Shown here in pieces: positions 37,835-46,882 of a stretch of DNA of 64,000 nucleotides. Position 1 is the first letter of the stretch, and every line of letters starts with the position of its first letter. The position numbers were made by a program, and so were the translations under genes. The notes beneath the pieces are model-generated. The model worked only from the letters and a program-made list of their open reading frames with translations, was not told where the DNA came from and ran no database searches. The DNA lies in the NCBI GenBank assembly GCA_017643495.1, contig JAEPNK010000001.1:1593623-1657622 (forward strand), read 5' to 3'. Source of the DNA: Rhizobiaceae bacterium. Lineage in GTDB: Bacteria; Pseudomonadota; Alphaproteobacteria; Rhizobiales; Rhizobiaceae.

Positions 37835-38869
37835 ATGACTACCAGACGTAAGTTTATCCAGGGCGCAGCAATCGCTGCTCCAACTGCAGCACTCGCAACA
37901 CCTGCAATCGCCCAGTCAAAAATCAAGTGGCGCATGCAGACATATGCCGGTCCGGCTCTTGCCGAACACGTGATCAAGCCAGCAATTGACAGCTTCAACA
38001 AGATTGCGGGCGATCAGATGGAAATCGAGCTTTTCTTTGCTGACCAGCTGGTGCCAACCGGCGAGCTTTTCCAGGCTCTTCAACGTGGCACGATTGATGC
38101 CGTACAGTCCGATGACGACTCCATGGCATCGCCCACGGAAGTAACCGTGTTCGGAGGATATTTCCCGTTTGCAAGCCGTTACTCGCTGGATGTGCCGGTT
38201 CTGTTCAACCAATACGGTCTTGGTGAAATCTGGGATCAGGAATACTCTGCTGTTGGTGTGAAACATATTTCTGCAGGTGCGTGGGATCCATGCCATTTTG
38301 CCACCAAGGACCCGATCAACTCGCTTGCTGATCTCAAGGGCAAACGTGTCTTCACCTTCCCGACAGCAGGTCGCTTCCTGAGTCAGTTTGGTGTTGTTCC
38401 GGTTACATTGCCCTGGGAAGACATTGAAGTAGCAGTTCAGACTGGCGAGCTTGACGGAATCGCGTGGTCAGGCATTACAGAAGACTACACGGTAGGCTGG
38501 GCAGATGTGACCAACTACTTCCTGACCAACAATATTTCCGGTGCCTGGGCAGGTTCGTTCTTTGCAAACATGGATAAATGGAACGAGTTACCTGACAACC
38601 TGAAAGAACTGCTCAAGGTCTGTATGGACCAGAGCCATTATTATCGCCAATGGTGGTACTGGGGTGGTGAAGCCAGCTTGCGTGTGAATGGTGACAAGCT
38701 CAAGCTGACCACAATTCCTGATAATGAGTGGGCCCAGGTGGAAGCTGCTGCGGTCAAGTTCTGGGACGAGATTGCTGCCGAGTCTGAAACCAAGGCAAAA
38801 GTGGTTGAAATCATTCGCAAATACAATGAAGACATGCAAAAAGCAGGGCGTCCGTACCGCTATAGCTAA
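37835..38869 (+). CDS. dctP: TRAP transporter substrate-binding protein (DctP type)
   Basis: A 344-residue periplasmic binding protein with a Tat-like signal (TTRRKFIQGAAIAAP, cut after AIA at about 26). The mature fold has AEHVIKPAIDSFNKIAGDQM, LQRGTIDAVQSDDDSM, LKGKRVFTFPTAGRFL with the conserved arginine that binds the ligand carboxylate, and IAWSGITEDYTVGW. An acidic or zwitterionic carboxylate is expected. GGGAGG lies before the start. The membrane subunits precede it, the less common gene order. Confidence 0.9.
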   Translation: MTTRRKFIQGAAIAAPTAALATPAIAQSKIKWRMQTYAGPALAEHVIKPAIDSFNKIAGDQMEIELFFADQLVPTGELFQALQRGTIDAVQSDDDSMASPTEVTVFGGYFPFASRYSLDVPVLFNQYGLGEIWDQEYSAVGVKHISAGAWDPCHFATKDPINSLADLKGKRVFTFPTAGRFLSQFGVVPVTLPWEDIEVAVQTGELDGIAWSGITEDYTVGWADVTNYFLTNNISGAWAGSFFANMDKWNELPDNLKELLKVCMDQSHYYRQWWYWGGEASLRVNGDKLKLTTIPDNEWAQVEAAAVKFWDEIAAESETKAKVVEIIRKYNEDMQKAGRPYRYS

Positions 38870-38890
38870 GCATTTTTCATGACAACATTG

Positions 38891-38918
38891 AAACACCGGG
38901 ATACCGGTGTTTCTTCTT
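38891..38918 (+). terminator. Hairpin after dctP
   Basis: AAACACCGG (38891-38899) pairs perfectly with CCGGTGTTT (38904-38912) around GATA and is followed by CTTCTT. It lies between dctP and the ligase gene, so it is either a partial terminator or a stabiliser of the dctP message. Confidence 0.6.
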
Positions 38919-38945
38919 TAATTGCCCGAAAACAGGGGAACTGAA

Positions 38946-40313
38946 ATGTCAGGCAAACTTTCATTCGACGAATTGAAACTACAGGTCAGCGAAGGCCTGA
39001 TCGACACCGTTCTCGTTTGTCTTGTTGACATGCAGGGACGCTTGATGGGCAAGCGTTTTCATGCGCAGAACTTTGTCGAACATTCCTATAATGAAACCCA
39101 TTGCTGCAATTATCTTCTGGCGACAGACCTCGAGATGGCAACGCCCGATGGATATGCTGCAACAAGTTGGGAAAAGGGTTATGGCGATTACGTCATGAAG
39201 CCGGACCTGGAGACCATCCGGCCAGTGCCCTGGCTCGAAGGAACTGCCATGGTTTTGTGTGATGTTCTCGATCATCATACACATGAAGATGTCCCCCACA
39301 GTCCGCGCGCTGTTCTCAAGAAACAGATTGGACGCCTGAAGAAACTGGGCTTCACTGCCAAGATGGCGACAGAGCTTGAGTTTTTCCTTTTCGAGAAAAG
39401 CTTTGATGATATCCGGCGTTCAGGGTTTCGCGACCTTGAGACAATCAGCGGATACAATGAGGATTACCACATCTTCCAGACAACAAAGGAAGAAGGTGTG
39501 ATGCGTCCCTTGCGCAATCATTTGTTTGATGCGGGAATTCCGGTGGAAAATACCAAGGGTGAAGCGGAAAGCGGGCAGGAAGAGCTGAATATCCGGTACG
39601 CCGAACCGATGTTGTGTGCTGATTATCATACCATTGCCAAACATGCGACGAAGGAAATTTCCTGGCAGCAGGGCAGGGCTGCAACCTTTTTGCCAAAATG
39701 GCACCACGACAAGGTCGGCAGTTCGTCACATGTACACCAGTCCTTGTGGACCGAAGACGGGGAGAGTGCATTTTGTGATGCGGATGCACCCCATTCCATG
39801 TCTAAAACCATGCGACACTACGTTGCCGGACTGATCAAGTATGCGCCCGATTACACTTACTTCCTGGCTCCCTATGTGAATTCCTACAAGCGTTTCATGA
39901 AAGGTACCTTCGCACCGACCAAGCTGGTCTGGTCTATAGACAACAGAACTGCCGGATTCAGGCTGTGTGGTGAAGGTACAAAAGGTGTGCGCATGGAGTG
40001 CCGTATTGGCGGCTCCGATATCAATCCCTATCTGGCACTGGCTGCACAATTGGCCGCTGGCATCAAGGGGTTGGAGGATGAACTGGAACTCGCTGATCCA
40101 ACCAGTGGCGATGTTTATGATGCAAGAAAGGCAAAAGACATTCCCTCGACCCTTCCTGCAGCAACACAGACACTTCGAAAGTCTGCAATGCTGAAAGAGG
40201 CCTTTGGTGAGGAGGTGATTGCCCACTATACCCGCGCTGCCGAATGGGAGCAGGAAGAGTTTGAACGTGTTGTCACAGATTGGGAAGTGGCGCGCGGTTT
40301 CGAGAGATCTTGA
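38946..40313 (+). CDS. Glutamine-synthetase family ligase (PuuA/gamma-glutamylamine synthetase-like)
   Basis: A 455-residue type I GS-fold enzyme. ATP/metal motifs are KMATELEFFLF, EAESGQEELNIRYAEP, VGSSSHVHQSLW (the HxH segment) and IDNRTAGFRLCGEGTKG. The sequence is closer in style to PuuA, IpuC and GlnT-type gamma-glutamyl-amine ligases than to GlnA: it has an N-terminal LVDMQGRLMGKRF lead and lacks the Tyr adenylylation site region of GlnA. It would couple glutamate to an amine with ATP. It is followed by ALDH and ADH genes, as in glutamylated amine pathways. The ATG at 38946 has AGGGGA upstream. Confidence 0.82.
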   Translation: MSGKLSFDELKLQVSEGLIDTVLVCLVDMQGRLMGKRFHAQNFVEHSYNETHCCNYLLATDLEMATPDGYAATSWEKGYGDYVMKPDLETIRPVPWLEGTAMVLCDVLDHHTHEDVPHSPRAVLKKQIGRLKKLGFTAKMATELEFFLFEKSFDDIRRSGFRDLETISGYNEDYHIFQTTKEEGVMRPLRNHLFDAGIPVENTKGEAESGQEELNIRYAEPMLCADYHTIAKHATKEISWQQGRAATFLPKWHHDKVGSSSHVHQSLWTEDGESAFCDADAPHSMSKTMRHYVAGLIKYAPDYTYFLAPYVNSYKRFMKGTFAPTKLVWSIDNRTAGFRLCGEGTKGVRMECRIGGSDINPYLALAAQLAAGIKGLEDELELADPTSGDVYDARKAKDIPSTLPAATQTLRKSAMLKEAFGEEVIAHYTRAAEWEQEEFERVVTDWEVARGFERS

Positions 40314-40320
40314 GGAACAA

Positions 40321-41697
40321 ATGACCCGGAAACTTGAATGTATTTCTCCGATTGACGGATCGGTTTACGCTACCCGTGACACACTCGGGATTGATCATGC
40401 ACGAGAAGCGGTAGCACGTCTTCGCATTGCTCAAAAGGAATGGGCGAAGCGGCCACTCGCTGACCGCATTGAATTGGTCATGGCTGGTGTTGCCAAAATT
40501 GGCGAGAATACTGAACGGATGGCATTGGAACTGGCTCACCAAATGGGACGGCCGGTTCGGTACGGCGGCGAGTTTGGCGGTTTCGAGGAGCGCGCCAGCT
40601 ACATGGCCTCCATCGCCAGCGAAGCTTTGACTCCGGTGATTATTGAAGACAGTGAAAACTTCCTGCGCAAAATTGAACGTGAGCCGCACGGAACTGTTTT
40701 GGTGGTTGCTCCGTGGAATTACCCATACATGACTGCAATTAACACGGTTGCTCCGGCTCTGATTGCCGGAAATGCTGTAATGCTGAAACATGCCACACAG
40801 ACGCTGCTGGTGGGAGAACGGATGGCAGAAGCCTTTCACGAGGCAGGGGTTCCGGCAGATGTCTTCCAGAATGTTTTCCTGGACCATGACACAACTTCAA
40901 GCCTGATCTCTGAAAAATCATTCGGGTTTGTGAATTTTACCGGTTCCGTAAACGGCGGCAAGGCGATGGAAAAGGCTGCTGCAGGCACATTTACCTCTGT
41001 CTCTACCGAGCTTGGCGGCAAGGATCCGGGTTACGTTATGGATGATGCTGACCTGAATGCTGCTGTGGATACCCTGATTGATGGAGCGATGTTCAATTCG
41101 GGTCAGTGTTGCTGCGGCATTGAACGGATTTATGTTCATGAGAACCTGTATGATGCTTTCGTGGAAAAGGCTGTAGCGATTGTAAATGGCTACAAACTTG
41201 GAAATCCGCTGGATGCTGAAACCACAATTGGTCCCATGGCCCACGTGCGGTTCGCACAGGAAGTTCGCGAGCAGATTGCCGAGGCTGTGGATGCTGGCGC
41301 CACGGCGCATATCGAAAAGTTCGAGGAAGATGATGGCGGTGCATATCTCTCCCCCCAGATACTTACAGGCGTAAATCACGATATGCGGGTCATGCGTGAG
41401 GAAAGCTTTGGTCCGGTTGTTGGAATCATGAAAGTGTCCGGCGATGAAGAGGCAGTCGAACTGATGAATGACAGCCAGTTCGGACTTACAGCATCCTTGT
41501 GGACATCAGACCGGGACAGGGCTCAGCGGATAGGTGAACAGATCGAGACCGGTACGGTTTTCATGAACCGCGCTGATTATCTGGATCCGGCACTGTGCTG
41601 GTCTGGTTGCAAGGATACCGGGCGTGGTGCCGGTCTTTCTGTCCTGGGTTTTCATGCCGTTACCCGACCAAAATCATATCATCTGAAGAAAGTTTGA
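40321..41697 (+). CDS. NAD(P)-dependent aldehyde dehydrogenase family protein
   Basis: A 458-residue ALDH with the cofactor and catalytic motifs APWNYPY, NFTGSVNGGKAM, STELGGKDPGYV (general-base Glu) and MFNSGQCCCGIERIYV (nucleophilic Cys); ESFGPVVGIMKV is the late ALDH motif. It starts 7 bases after the GS-like gene, with GAGGAAC upstream. In this context it is likely to oxidise a gamma-glutamyl-amino aldehyde to the acid, but the substrate is inferred from position alone. Confidence 0.88.
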   Translation: MTRKLECISPIDGSVYATRDTLGIDHAREAVARLRIAQKEWAKRPLADRIELVMAGVAKIGENTERMALELAHQMGRPVRYGGEFGGFEERASYMASIASEALTPVIIEDSENFLRKIEREPHGTVLVVAPWNYPYMTAINTVAPALIAGNAVMLKHATQTLLVGERMAEAFHEAGVPADVFQNVFLDHDTTSSLISEKSFGFVNFTGSVNGGKAMEKAAAGTFTSVSTELGGKDPGYVMDDADLNAAVDTLIDGAMFNSGQCCCGIERIYVHENLYDAFVEKAVAIVNGYKLGNPLDAETTIGPMAHVRFAQEVREQIAEAVDAGATAHIEKFEEDDGGAYLSPQILTGVNHDMRVMREESFGPVVGIMKVSGDEEAVELMNDSQFGLTASLWTSDRDRAQRIGEQIETGTVFMNRADYLDPALCWSGCKDTGRGAGLSVLGFHAVTRPKSYHLKKV

Positions 41698-41702
41698 TCC
41701 GA

Positions 41703-42848
41703 ATGTCATTTACAGCCAACTGGTCATATCCAACAGCGGTCCGTTTTGGTGCAGGCCGGATTTCAGAAATTGCCGATGCCTGCAAATCTCTTGGCATCTC
41801 AAAGCCTCTCCTTGTTACAGACCGCGGTCTTGCAAGCATGGATATTACCACCCGTACGCTCTCACTGATGAAAGAGGGGGGCCTTGCTGCTGATCTTTTT
41901 GCAGATGTTGACCCAAACCCGAACGAAAAAAACGTGGACGCAGGTTTGGCCTTCATCCGTGATGGTGGCTTTGATGGTGTGATTGCTTTTGGAGGCGGGT
42001 CAGGTCTGGATCTTGCAAAAACCCTGGCGTTCATGGTTGGCCAGACACGGCCGGTCTGGGATTTTGAAGACATTGGCGATTGGTGGACACGTGCTGATGC
42101 GGACAAGATTCTGCCAATCATTGCCGTTCCAACGACAGCCGGGACCGGTTCGGAGGTGGGAAGGGCTTCGGTAATAACCAATTCCGAAACGCATGAGAAG
42201 AAGATCATTTTTCATCCCAAAATGCTGCCGGCAATCGTAATCTGTGATCCGGAACTTACCGTCGGCATGCCGAAATTCATTACGGCAGGAACCGGGCTGG
42301 ATGCATTCGCCCATTGTGTGGAAGCCTATTCATCTCCCCATTATCATCCCATGTCCCAGGGTATCGCACTTGAGGGAATGCGCCTCGTAAAGGAGTATTT
42401 GCCGCGAGCCTATGAAAACGGAGCCGACCTCGAAGCGCGGGCCAACATGATGAGCGCGGCAGCAATGGGGGCAACGGCCTTCCAGAAGGGGTTGGGTGCC
42501 ATCCATGCCATTTCCCATCCCGTAGGCGCGATGTATCACACGCATCACGGAACAACGAATGCGGTTTGCATGCCTGCAGTCTTGCAGTTCAACAAACCTG
42601 TTATTGCAGACCGTTTCTCTGCTGTTGCTGCCTATCTTGGTTTGGAAGGCGGATTTGAAGGTTTTTGCGATTTTGTTGACCGGTTGAATGCTTCTTTTTC
42701 CATTCCTGTATCATTGACCGAATTGGGTGTTGAAAACCCGGATATGGACCGGTTGGTGGCAGGTGCACTGGCAGATCCGAGTACGGGCGGCAACCCTGTG
42801 GAAATGACACCGGAAAACACACGAAAGCTGATTGAGCAGTGCCTGTAG
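41703..42848 (+). CDS. Iron-type (group III) alcohol dehydrogenase
   Basis: A 381-residue Fe-ADH family enzyme. NAD-binding GGGSGLDLAKTLAF, substrate/metal region TTAGTGSEVGRASVIT, and metal ligands in GTGLDAFAHCVEAYSS, AIHAISHPVGAMYHTHHG are all present. It oxidises a primary alcohol (or reduces the aldehyde) with NAD. Placed 5 bases after the ALDH gene, it fits an alcohol-aldehyde-acid sequence, possibly on a gamma-glutamylated amino alcohol. Confidence 0.9.
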   Translation: MSFTANWSYPTAVRFGAGRISEIADACKSLGISKPLLVTDRGLASMDITTRTLSLMKEGGLAADLFADVDPNPNEKNVDAGLAFIRDGGFDGVIAFGGGSGLDLAKTLAFMVGQTRPVWDFEDIGDWWTRADADKILPIIAVPTTAGTGSEVGRASVITNSETHEKKIIFHPKMLPAIVICDPELTVGMPKFITAGTGLDAFAHCVEAYSSPHYHPMSQGIALEGMRLVKEYLPRAYENGADLEARANMMSAAAMGATAFQKGLGAIHAISHPVGAMYHTHHGTTNAVCMPAVLQFNKPVIADRFSAVAAYLGLEGGFEGFCDFVDRLNASFSIPVSLTELGVENPDMDRLVAGALADPSTGGNPVEMTPENTRKLIEQCL

Positions 42849-42973
42849 TGCATGGCATGACCAGCTAAGGTTAGTCAGAAGCCGTCATTGAAAAACAGGG
42901 CTTGTATCGCGCGATTGTGCCGGTATGGTTTCATTTCTGACAAAGATCGTAAACGGATGACAGGAAAAACTTG

Positions 42974-43714
42974 ATGAGCAGAATTGCGCTTGTAACTGGG
43001 GCAAGTTCGGGTATAGGGCGCAATGCTGCCGTTTCCCTGGTCAAGGCGGGTTACACTGTTGTCGGAACAGCCCGCAGCCAGGAAGGTCTGAATGAGACTG
43101 CGAGCATTGCCGGAGAAGGTTTCTACGGATTTGCCGCAGATGTGACCGATGTAGTATCCGTTGACAAGCTGTTTGCCGAGTTGGCTGACAAACATGGCAG
43201 GCTTGACGTTCTCTTCAACAATGCCGGCAATGCACTCTTGTCCATCAATTTCGGGGATTTGGAGCTGGAGCAGTTCACTGGCGTTCTGGACGTGAACACG
43301 ACAGGCGCATTCCTTGTTGCCAATCGTGCTTATCGCATGATGCGTGATCAGGAACCGCAAGGGGGGAGGATCATCAATAATGGTTCGATCTCTGCCCATG
43401 CGCCCCGGCCGGGCTCTGCACCATACACAGTGTCCAAGCATGCCATAACCGGGCTTACCCGCTCCATCGCGCTTGATGGACGGGCGCATAATATCGCATG
43501 TGGCCAGATTGACATCGGTAATGCTGCTTCCGAGATGACGGACCAGATCAGCAAGGGCATTCTGCAGGCGGATGGTTCAATCAAGGGTGAGTCCACGATG
43601 AATGTACAGCATGTTGGTGATGCGGTTGTTCACATGGCAAACCTGCCCCTGGAAACCAACATCCTGTTCATGACGGTTATGGCGACTGACATGCCGTTTG
43701 TGGGTCGGGGTTAG
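42974..43714 (+). CDS. Short-chain dehydrogenase/reductase
   Basis: A 246-residue classical SDR. The NAD(P) motif is TGASSGIG (9-16), NNAG follows near 88, and the catalytic set is Ser in NNGSISAH and Tyr-x-x-x-Lys in PYTVSKHAI. The ATG at 42974 is preferred over the preceding in-frame TTG; AGGAAAAAC lies upstream. It is last in the cluster, separated by 125 bases from the ADH gene, so it may be read from the same or its own transcript. Substrate unknown. Confidence 0.88.
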   Translation: MSRIALVTGASSGIGRNAAVSLVKAGYTVVGTARSQEGLNETASIAGEGFYGFAADVTDVVSVDKLFAELADKHGRLDVLFNNAGNALLSINFGDLELEQFTGVLDVNTTGAFLVANRAYRMMRDQEPQGGRIINNGSISAHAPRPGSAPYTVSKHAITGLTRSIALDGRAHNIACGQIDIGNAASEMTDQISKGILQADGSIKGESTMNVQHVGDAVVHMANLPLETNILFMTVMATDMPFVGRG

Positions 43715-43721
43715 AAATACC

Positions 43722-44159
43722 CTATCTGTTGTCAGCAGATTGCTTTCCGATTTTTCTGAGACAAGCGATCAGGTTCCGGATTTCGGTTTCAGTCAGGTTG
43801 CGGGTTAACTCGCGATTGAACGCTTCAGCCTGTTCTTGCAAATCTGAATAAACCCGCTTGCCTTGGGCGGTCAGGGACAAGTCCTCAAACCTCCGGTCTT
43901 CGTCGCGCTTTTTCCTGCTGGCAAACCTTTTTGCCTCAAGCGCGCTGACCGCACGGCTGACCTTTGTTTTGTGTAATCCACCCCGACTGCAAATTTCCTG
44001 GGCAGTAAGTGAACCATATCGTCCCAGATGGAACAGCACACGCCACTCTGTTCTGAGCATTCCGTATTTGCGTTTGTAAATTTGTTGAAACCCGATGCTT
44101 GCCTGCTCTGCCGCCTGGTTGAGCAAATATGGAAGGAAGTCCTGCAGCTCGAATTTCAT
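43722..44159 (-). CDS. MarR-family transcriptional regulator
   Basis: A 145-residue winged-helix protein with the MarR core at about 35-105 (RTEWRVLFHLGRYGSLTAQE and LHKTKVSRAVSALEAKRF, then KKRDEDRRFEDLSLTAQG). It is divergent from hmgA with only 61 bases between, and is its likely repressor. MarR-family control of aromatic catabolism, with the pathway substrate as inducer, is common. Converges on the SDR gene with 7 bases between. Confidence 0.88.
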   Translation of the reverse strand: MKFELQDFLPYLLNQAAEQASIGFQQIYKRKYGMLRTEWRVLFHLGRYGSLTAQEICSRGGLHKTKVSRAVSALEAKRFASRKKRDEDRRFEDLSLTAQGKRVYSDLQEQAEAFNRELTRNLTETEIRNLIACLRKIGKQSADNR

Positions 44160-44172
44160 GTTCGCCTCTTGA

Positions 44173-44190
44173 TAGTTACATTTTCAACTA
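44173..44190. promoter_or_regulatory. Candidate MarR operator upstream of hmgA
   Basis: TAGTT (44173-44177) and AACTA (44186-44190) are inverted arms with an 8-base A/T-rich spacer, an 18-bp dyad in the 61-base gap between the divergent marR-type gene and hmgA. Its size and place fit a MarR dimer site. Confidence 0.45.
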
Positions 44191-44220
44191 ATACCCTTTC
44201 TGCAAGGAGATGAAAACACC

Positions 44221-45582
44221 ATGAATATCCGGTTCTCAGAGCGAAAAATGACGGTTGCCCCCTCAATGGCAGGACCAAATGAGGGCTATATGCCCGGCTT
44301 TGGAAATGACTTTGAGACAGAAGCCTTGCCCGATGCGCTCCCGCAAGGAATGAACAGCCCGCAAAAATGCAATTACGGGTTATATGGTGAGCAATTGTCA
44401 GGCACTGCATTTACTGCGCCTGCAGCTACCAACGAACGAACCTGGGTTTACCGGATCAGGCCATCAGTAAAGCATTCACACCGGTATGAGCGAATTGACC
44501 TGCCATACTGGAAGTCCGCTCCCCATGTGATCGAGGATGTGACCAGCCTTGGTCAGTATCGATGGGACCCTGTTCCCCATTCTGAGGAGCCTCTGACCTG
44601 GCTTACCGGCATGCGAACCATGACCACTGCCGGGGACGTGAATACCCAGACCGGGATGGCAAGCCATATCTATCTGGTCACCAAGTCCATGGAGGATGAC
44701 TATTTTTACTCGGCAGACAGTGAGTTGCTGGTTGTCCCCCAGGAAGGTAAGCTGCGCTTTTTTACAGAGCTTGGTATTATTGAACTGGAACCACGGGAAA
44801 TAGCCCTGCTGCCGCGTGGCCTGCTATATCGCGTGGAAGTGGTCAACGGGCCTGCCCGTGGTTTCGTATGTGAGAACTATGGCCAGAAATTCGCTCTGCC
44901 GGATCGTGGGCCAATCGGTGCGAATTGCCTTGCCAACCGTAGGGATTTCAAGACACCGGTTGCGGCCTTTGAAGACCGGGAAATTGCGTCCACTGTCACC
45001 ATCAAGTGGTGCGGGCAGTTTCATCGTACCCGGATAGGTCACAGCCCGCTTGATGTGGTTGCCTGGCATGGCAATTATGCTCCTTGCAAATACAATCTGT
45101 CCGATTATTGCCCGGTAGGTGCGGTTCTGTTTGATCACCCGGATCCATCCATCTTTACGGTGCTGACAGCACCGTCTGGAGTGGAGGGGACTGCAAACAT
45201 CGATTTTGTGCTGTTCCGGGAGCGCTGGATGGTTGCCGAAAACACTTTCCGTCCACCCTGGTACCACAAGAATGTCATGTCGGAATTGATGGGCAATATC
45301 TATGGGCAATATGATGCAAAACCCAAAGGCTTCGTGCCAGGTGGCATGTCTTTGCACAACATGATGTTGCCACACGGTCCTGACCGAAATGCATTTGAAG
45401 GTGCTTCCAATGCCAACCTTGAGGCACACAAACTCGATAACACCATGTCGTTCATGTTTGAAACACGTTTCCCTCAGCATCTTACTCGATTTGCCGCCAC
45501 AGAAGCCCCGTTGCAGGATGATTACATCGATTGCTGGACTGACCTTGAAAAGAAATTTGACGGGACTCCGGGTCTGAAGTGA
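44221..45582 (+). CDS. hmgA: Homogentisate 1,2-dioxygenase
   Basis: A 453-residue HmgA. The start [20 protein letters not shown], the Fe-site region [19 protein letters not shown] with histidine ligands and [16 protein letters not shown] are all family hallmarks. It opens the ring of homogentisate, made from tyrosine or phenylacetates, to maleylacetoacetate. AAGGAGATG lies upstream of the start. The stop overlaps the next GTG start by 4 bases. Confidence 0.97.
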   Translation: MNIRFSERKMTVAPSMAGPNEGYMPGFGNDFETEALPDALPQGMNSPQKCNYGLYGEQLSGTAFTAPAATNERTWVYRIRPSVKHSHRYERIDLPYWKSAPHVIEDVTSLGQYRWDPVPHSEEPLTWLTGMRTMTTAGDVNTQTGMASHIYLVTKSMEDDYFYSADSELLVVPQEGKLRFFTELGIIELEPREIALLPRGLLYRVEVVNGPARGFVCENYGQKFALPDRGPIGANCLANRRDFKTPVAAFEDREIASTVTIKWCGQFHRTRIGHSPLDVVAWHGNYAPCKYNLSDYCPVGAVLFDHPDPSIFTVLTAPSGVEGTANIDFVLFRERWMVAENTFRPPWYHKNVMSELMGNIYGQYDAKPKGFVPGGMSLHNMMLPHGPDRNAFEGASNANLEAHKLDNTMSFMFETRFPQHLTRFAATEAPLQDDYIDCWTDLEKKFDGTPGLK

Positions 45583-46880
45583 GTATTGAGCAAGAAAAAG
45601 GGGCGGAGCAGGGGCACGCAATGCTTGTTGAGAGTTGGCTGGACAGTGCAAACGCCGAAGGCTGTCCATTTCCGGTCAATAATCTGGCATTGGGGGTCTT
45701 TTCTGTTGGCGAAGACCTGCCATGTTGTGGTGTGGCGATTGGCGACATGATCTTCAATTGCCGCAGTGCATGTCAGGCAGGGTTGCTTCAACCGGAAAAC
45801 TGCAGGCTCTTTGATGCCCCGTCCTGGAATGCAGTTATGGAAGCAGGGCCTGCGATATGGCGTGACTTGCGTCTGCAGTTGACAGAGCTTTTTGTAAAGG
45901 GCTGCAAGAACCAGGCAGAGGTGCGGGAACACTTGGTGCCAATCTCGGACGCAACGTTGCACATGCCATTCAGGGTTGCCGAATTTACCGATTTTTACGC
46001 AGGTCGCCATCATGCAACCAATGTTGGTACGATGTTCAGGGGGGCTGAAAACGCATTGCCCCCCAACTGGCTGCACATCCCGATCGGCTATAATGGTCGG
46101 GCTTCTTCGGTCGTTGTGTCCGGGGCGGGCGTTCGTCGTCCATGGGGGCAGCTAAAAAGCCCTGATCACGAAAAACCCGCTTTCCTTCCATCCCGCAGGT
46201 TCGATTTTGAACTTGAAATGGGGGCGATAGTAGGTACGCCTTCAACAGGACCGGTAAGCGTGGACGAAGCCGATTCAATGATATTCGGCTACGTCCTGCT
46301 CAATGACTGGTCAGCAAGAGACATCCAGGCATGGGAATATCAGCCTTTGGGACCGTTTCAGGCCAAGGCGACCGCAACCTCCATAAGTCCCTGGATCATA
46401 ATGGCTGAAGCGCTGGAACCATTCAGGGTTATGACGCCAGAGCGTGAGTTCGAGCTTCTGCCACACCTGAAAGATACCGGGCCCATGTTGTATGATATCA
46501 ATCTTCGGGTGGATCTGGCCACATCTGAAGGTCCGGTACAGACCATTACCCAAACCAACTATCGTGAAATGTATTATTCAGCAGCTCAGCAGCTGGCGCA
46601 TCATGTAAGCAGTGGCTGTCCAATGAGGGCCGGTGACCTCCTCGGATCAGGAACGATTTCCGGGCCTGAAAAACACCAGCGTGGCAGTATGCTGGAGTTG
46701 AGTTGGGGAGGCAAAGAGCCGATCGAATTGCTGGCTGGCAGAAAACGGACGTTCCTAGAAGATGGTGATACCGTCATACTGACGGGAGAAGCCCGCGGAA
46801 AAGATTACATTATTGGCTTTGGTGAATGTGCCGGGCAATTGTTGCCGGCTCTGGAAGAACCATACGGAAAACAGGATTGA
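45579..46880 (+). CDS. fahA: Fumarylacetoacetase
   Basis: A 433-residue FAH. The N-terminal SH3-like part is followed by the catalytic domain with [20 protein letters not shown], the metal ligand segments [12 protein letters not shown] and [17 protein letters not shown]. It hydrolyses fumarylacetoacetate to fumarate and acetoacetate, the end of homogentisate breakdown. A maleylacetoacetate isomerase gene is not in the window. The GTG start overlaps the hmgA stop; ATG 45621 with an upstream GGGGC is an alternative. Confidence 0.95.
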   Translation: MSIEQEKGAEQGHAMLVESWLDSANAEGCPFPVNNLALGVFSVGEDLPCCGVAIGDMIFNCRSACQAGLLQPENCRLFDAPSWNAVMEAGPAIWRDLRLQLTELFVKGCKNQAEVREHLVPISDATLHMPFRVAEFTDFYAGRHHATNVGTMFRGAENALPPNWLHIPIGYNGRASSVVVSGAGVRRPWGQLKSPDHEKPAFLPSRRFDFELEMGAIVGTPSTGPVSVDEADSMIFGYVLLNDWSARDIQAWEYQPLGPFQAKATATSISPWIIMAEALEPFRVMTPEREFELLPHLKDTGPMLYDINLRVDLATSEGPVQTITQTNYREMYYSAAQQLAHHVSSGCPMRAGDLLGSGTISGPEKHQRGSMLELSWGGKEPIELLAGRKRTFLEDGDTVILTGEARGKDYIIGFGECAGQLLPALEEPYGKQD

Positions 46881-46882
46881 AC

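Noticed and set aside
44824-45669. 281-codon open frame antisense to hmgA
   Set aside because: Shadow of hmgA; no motifs and no plausible start.
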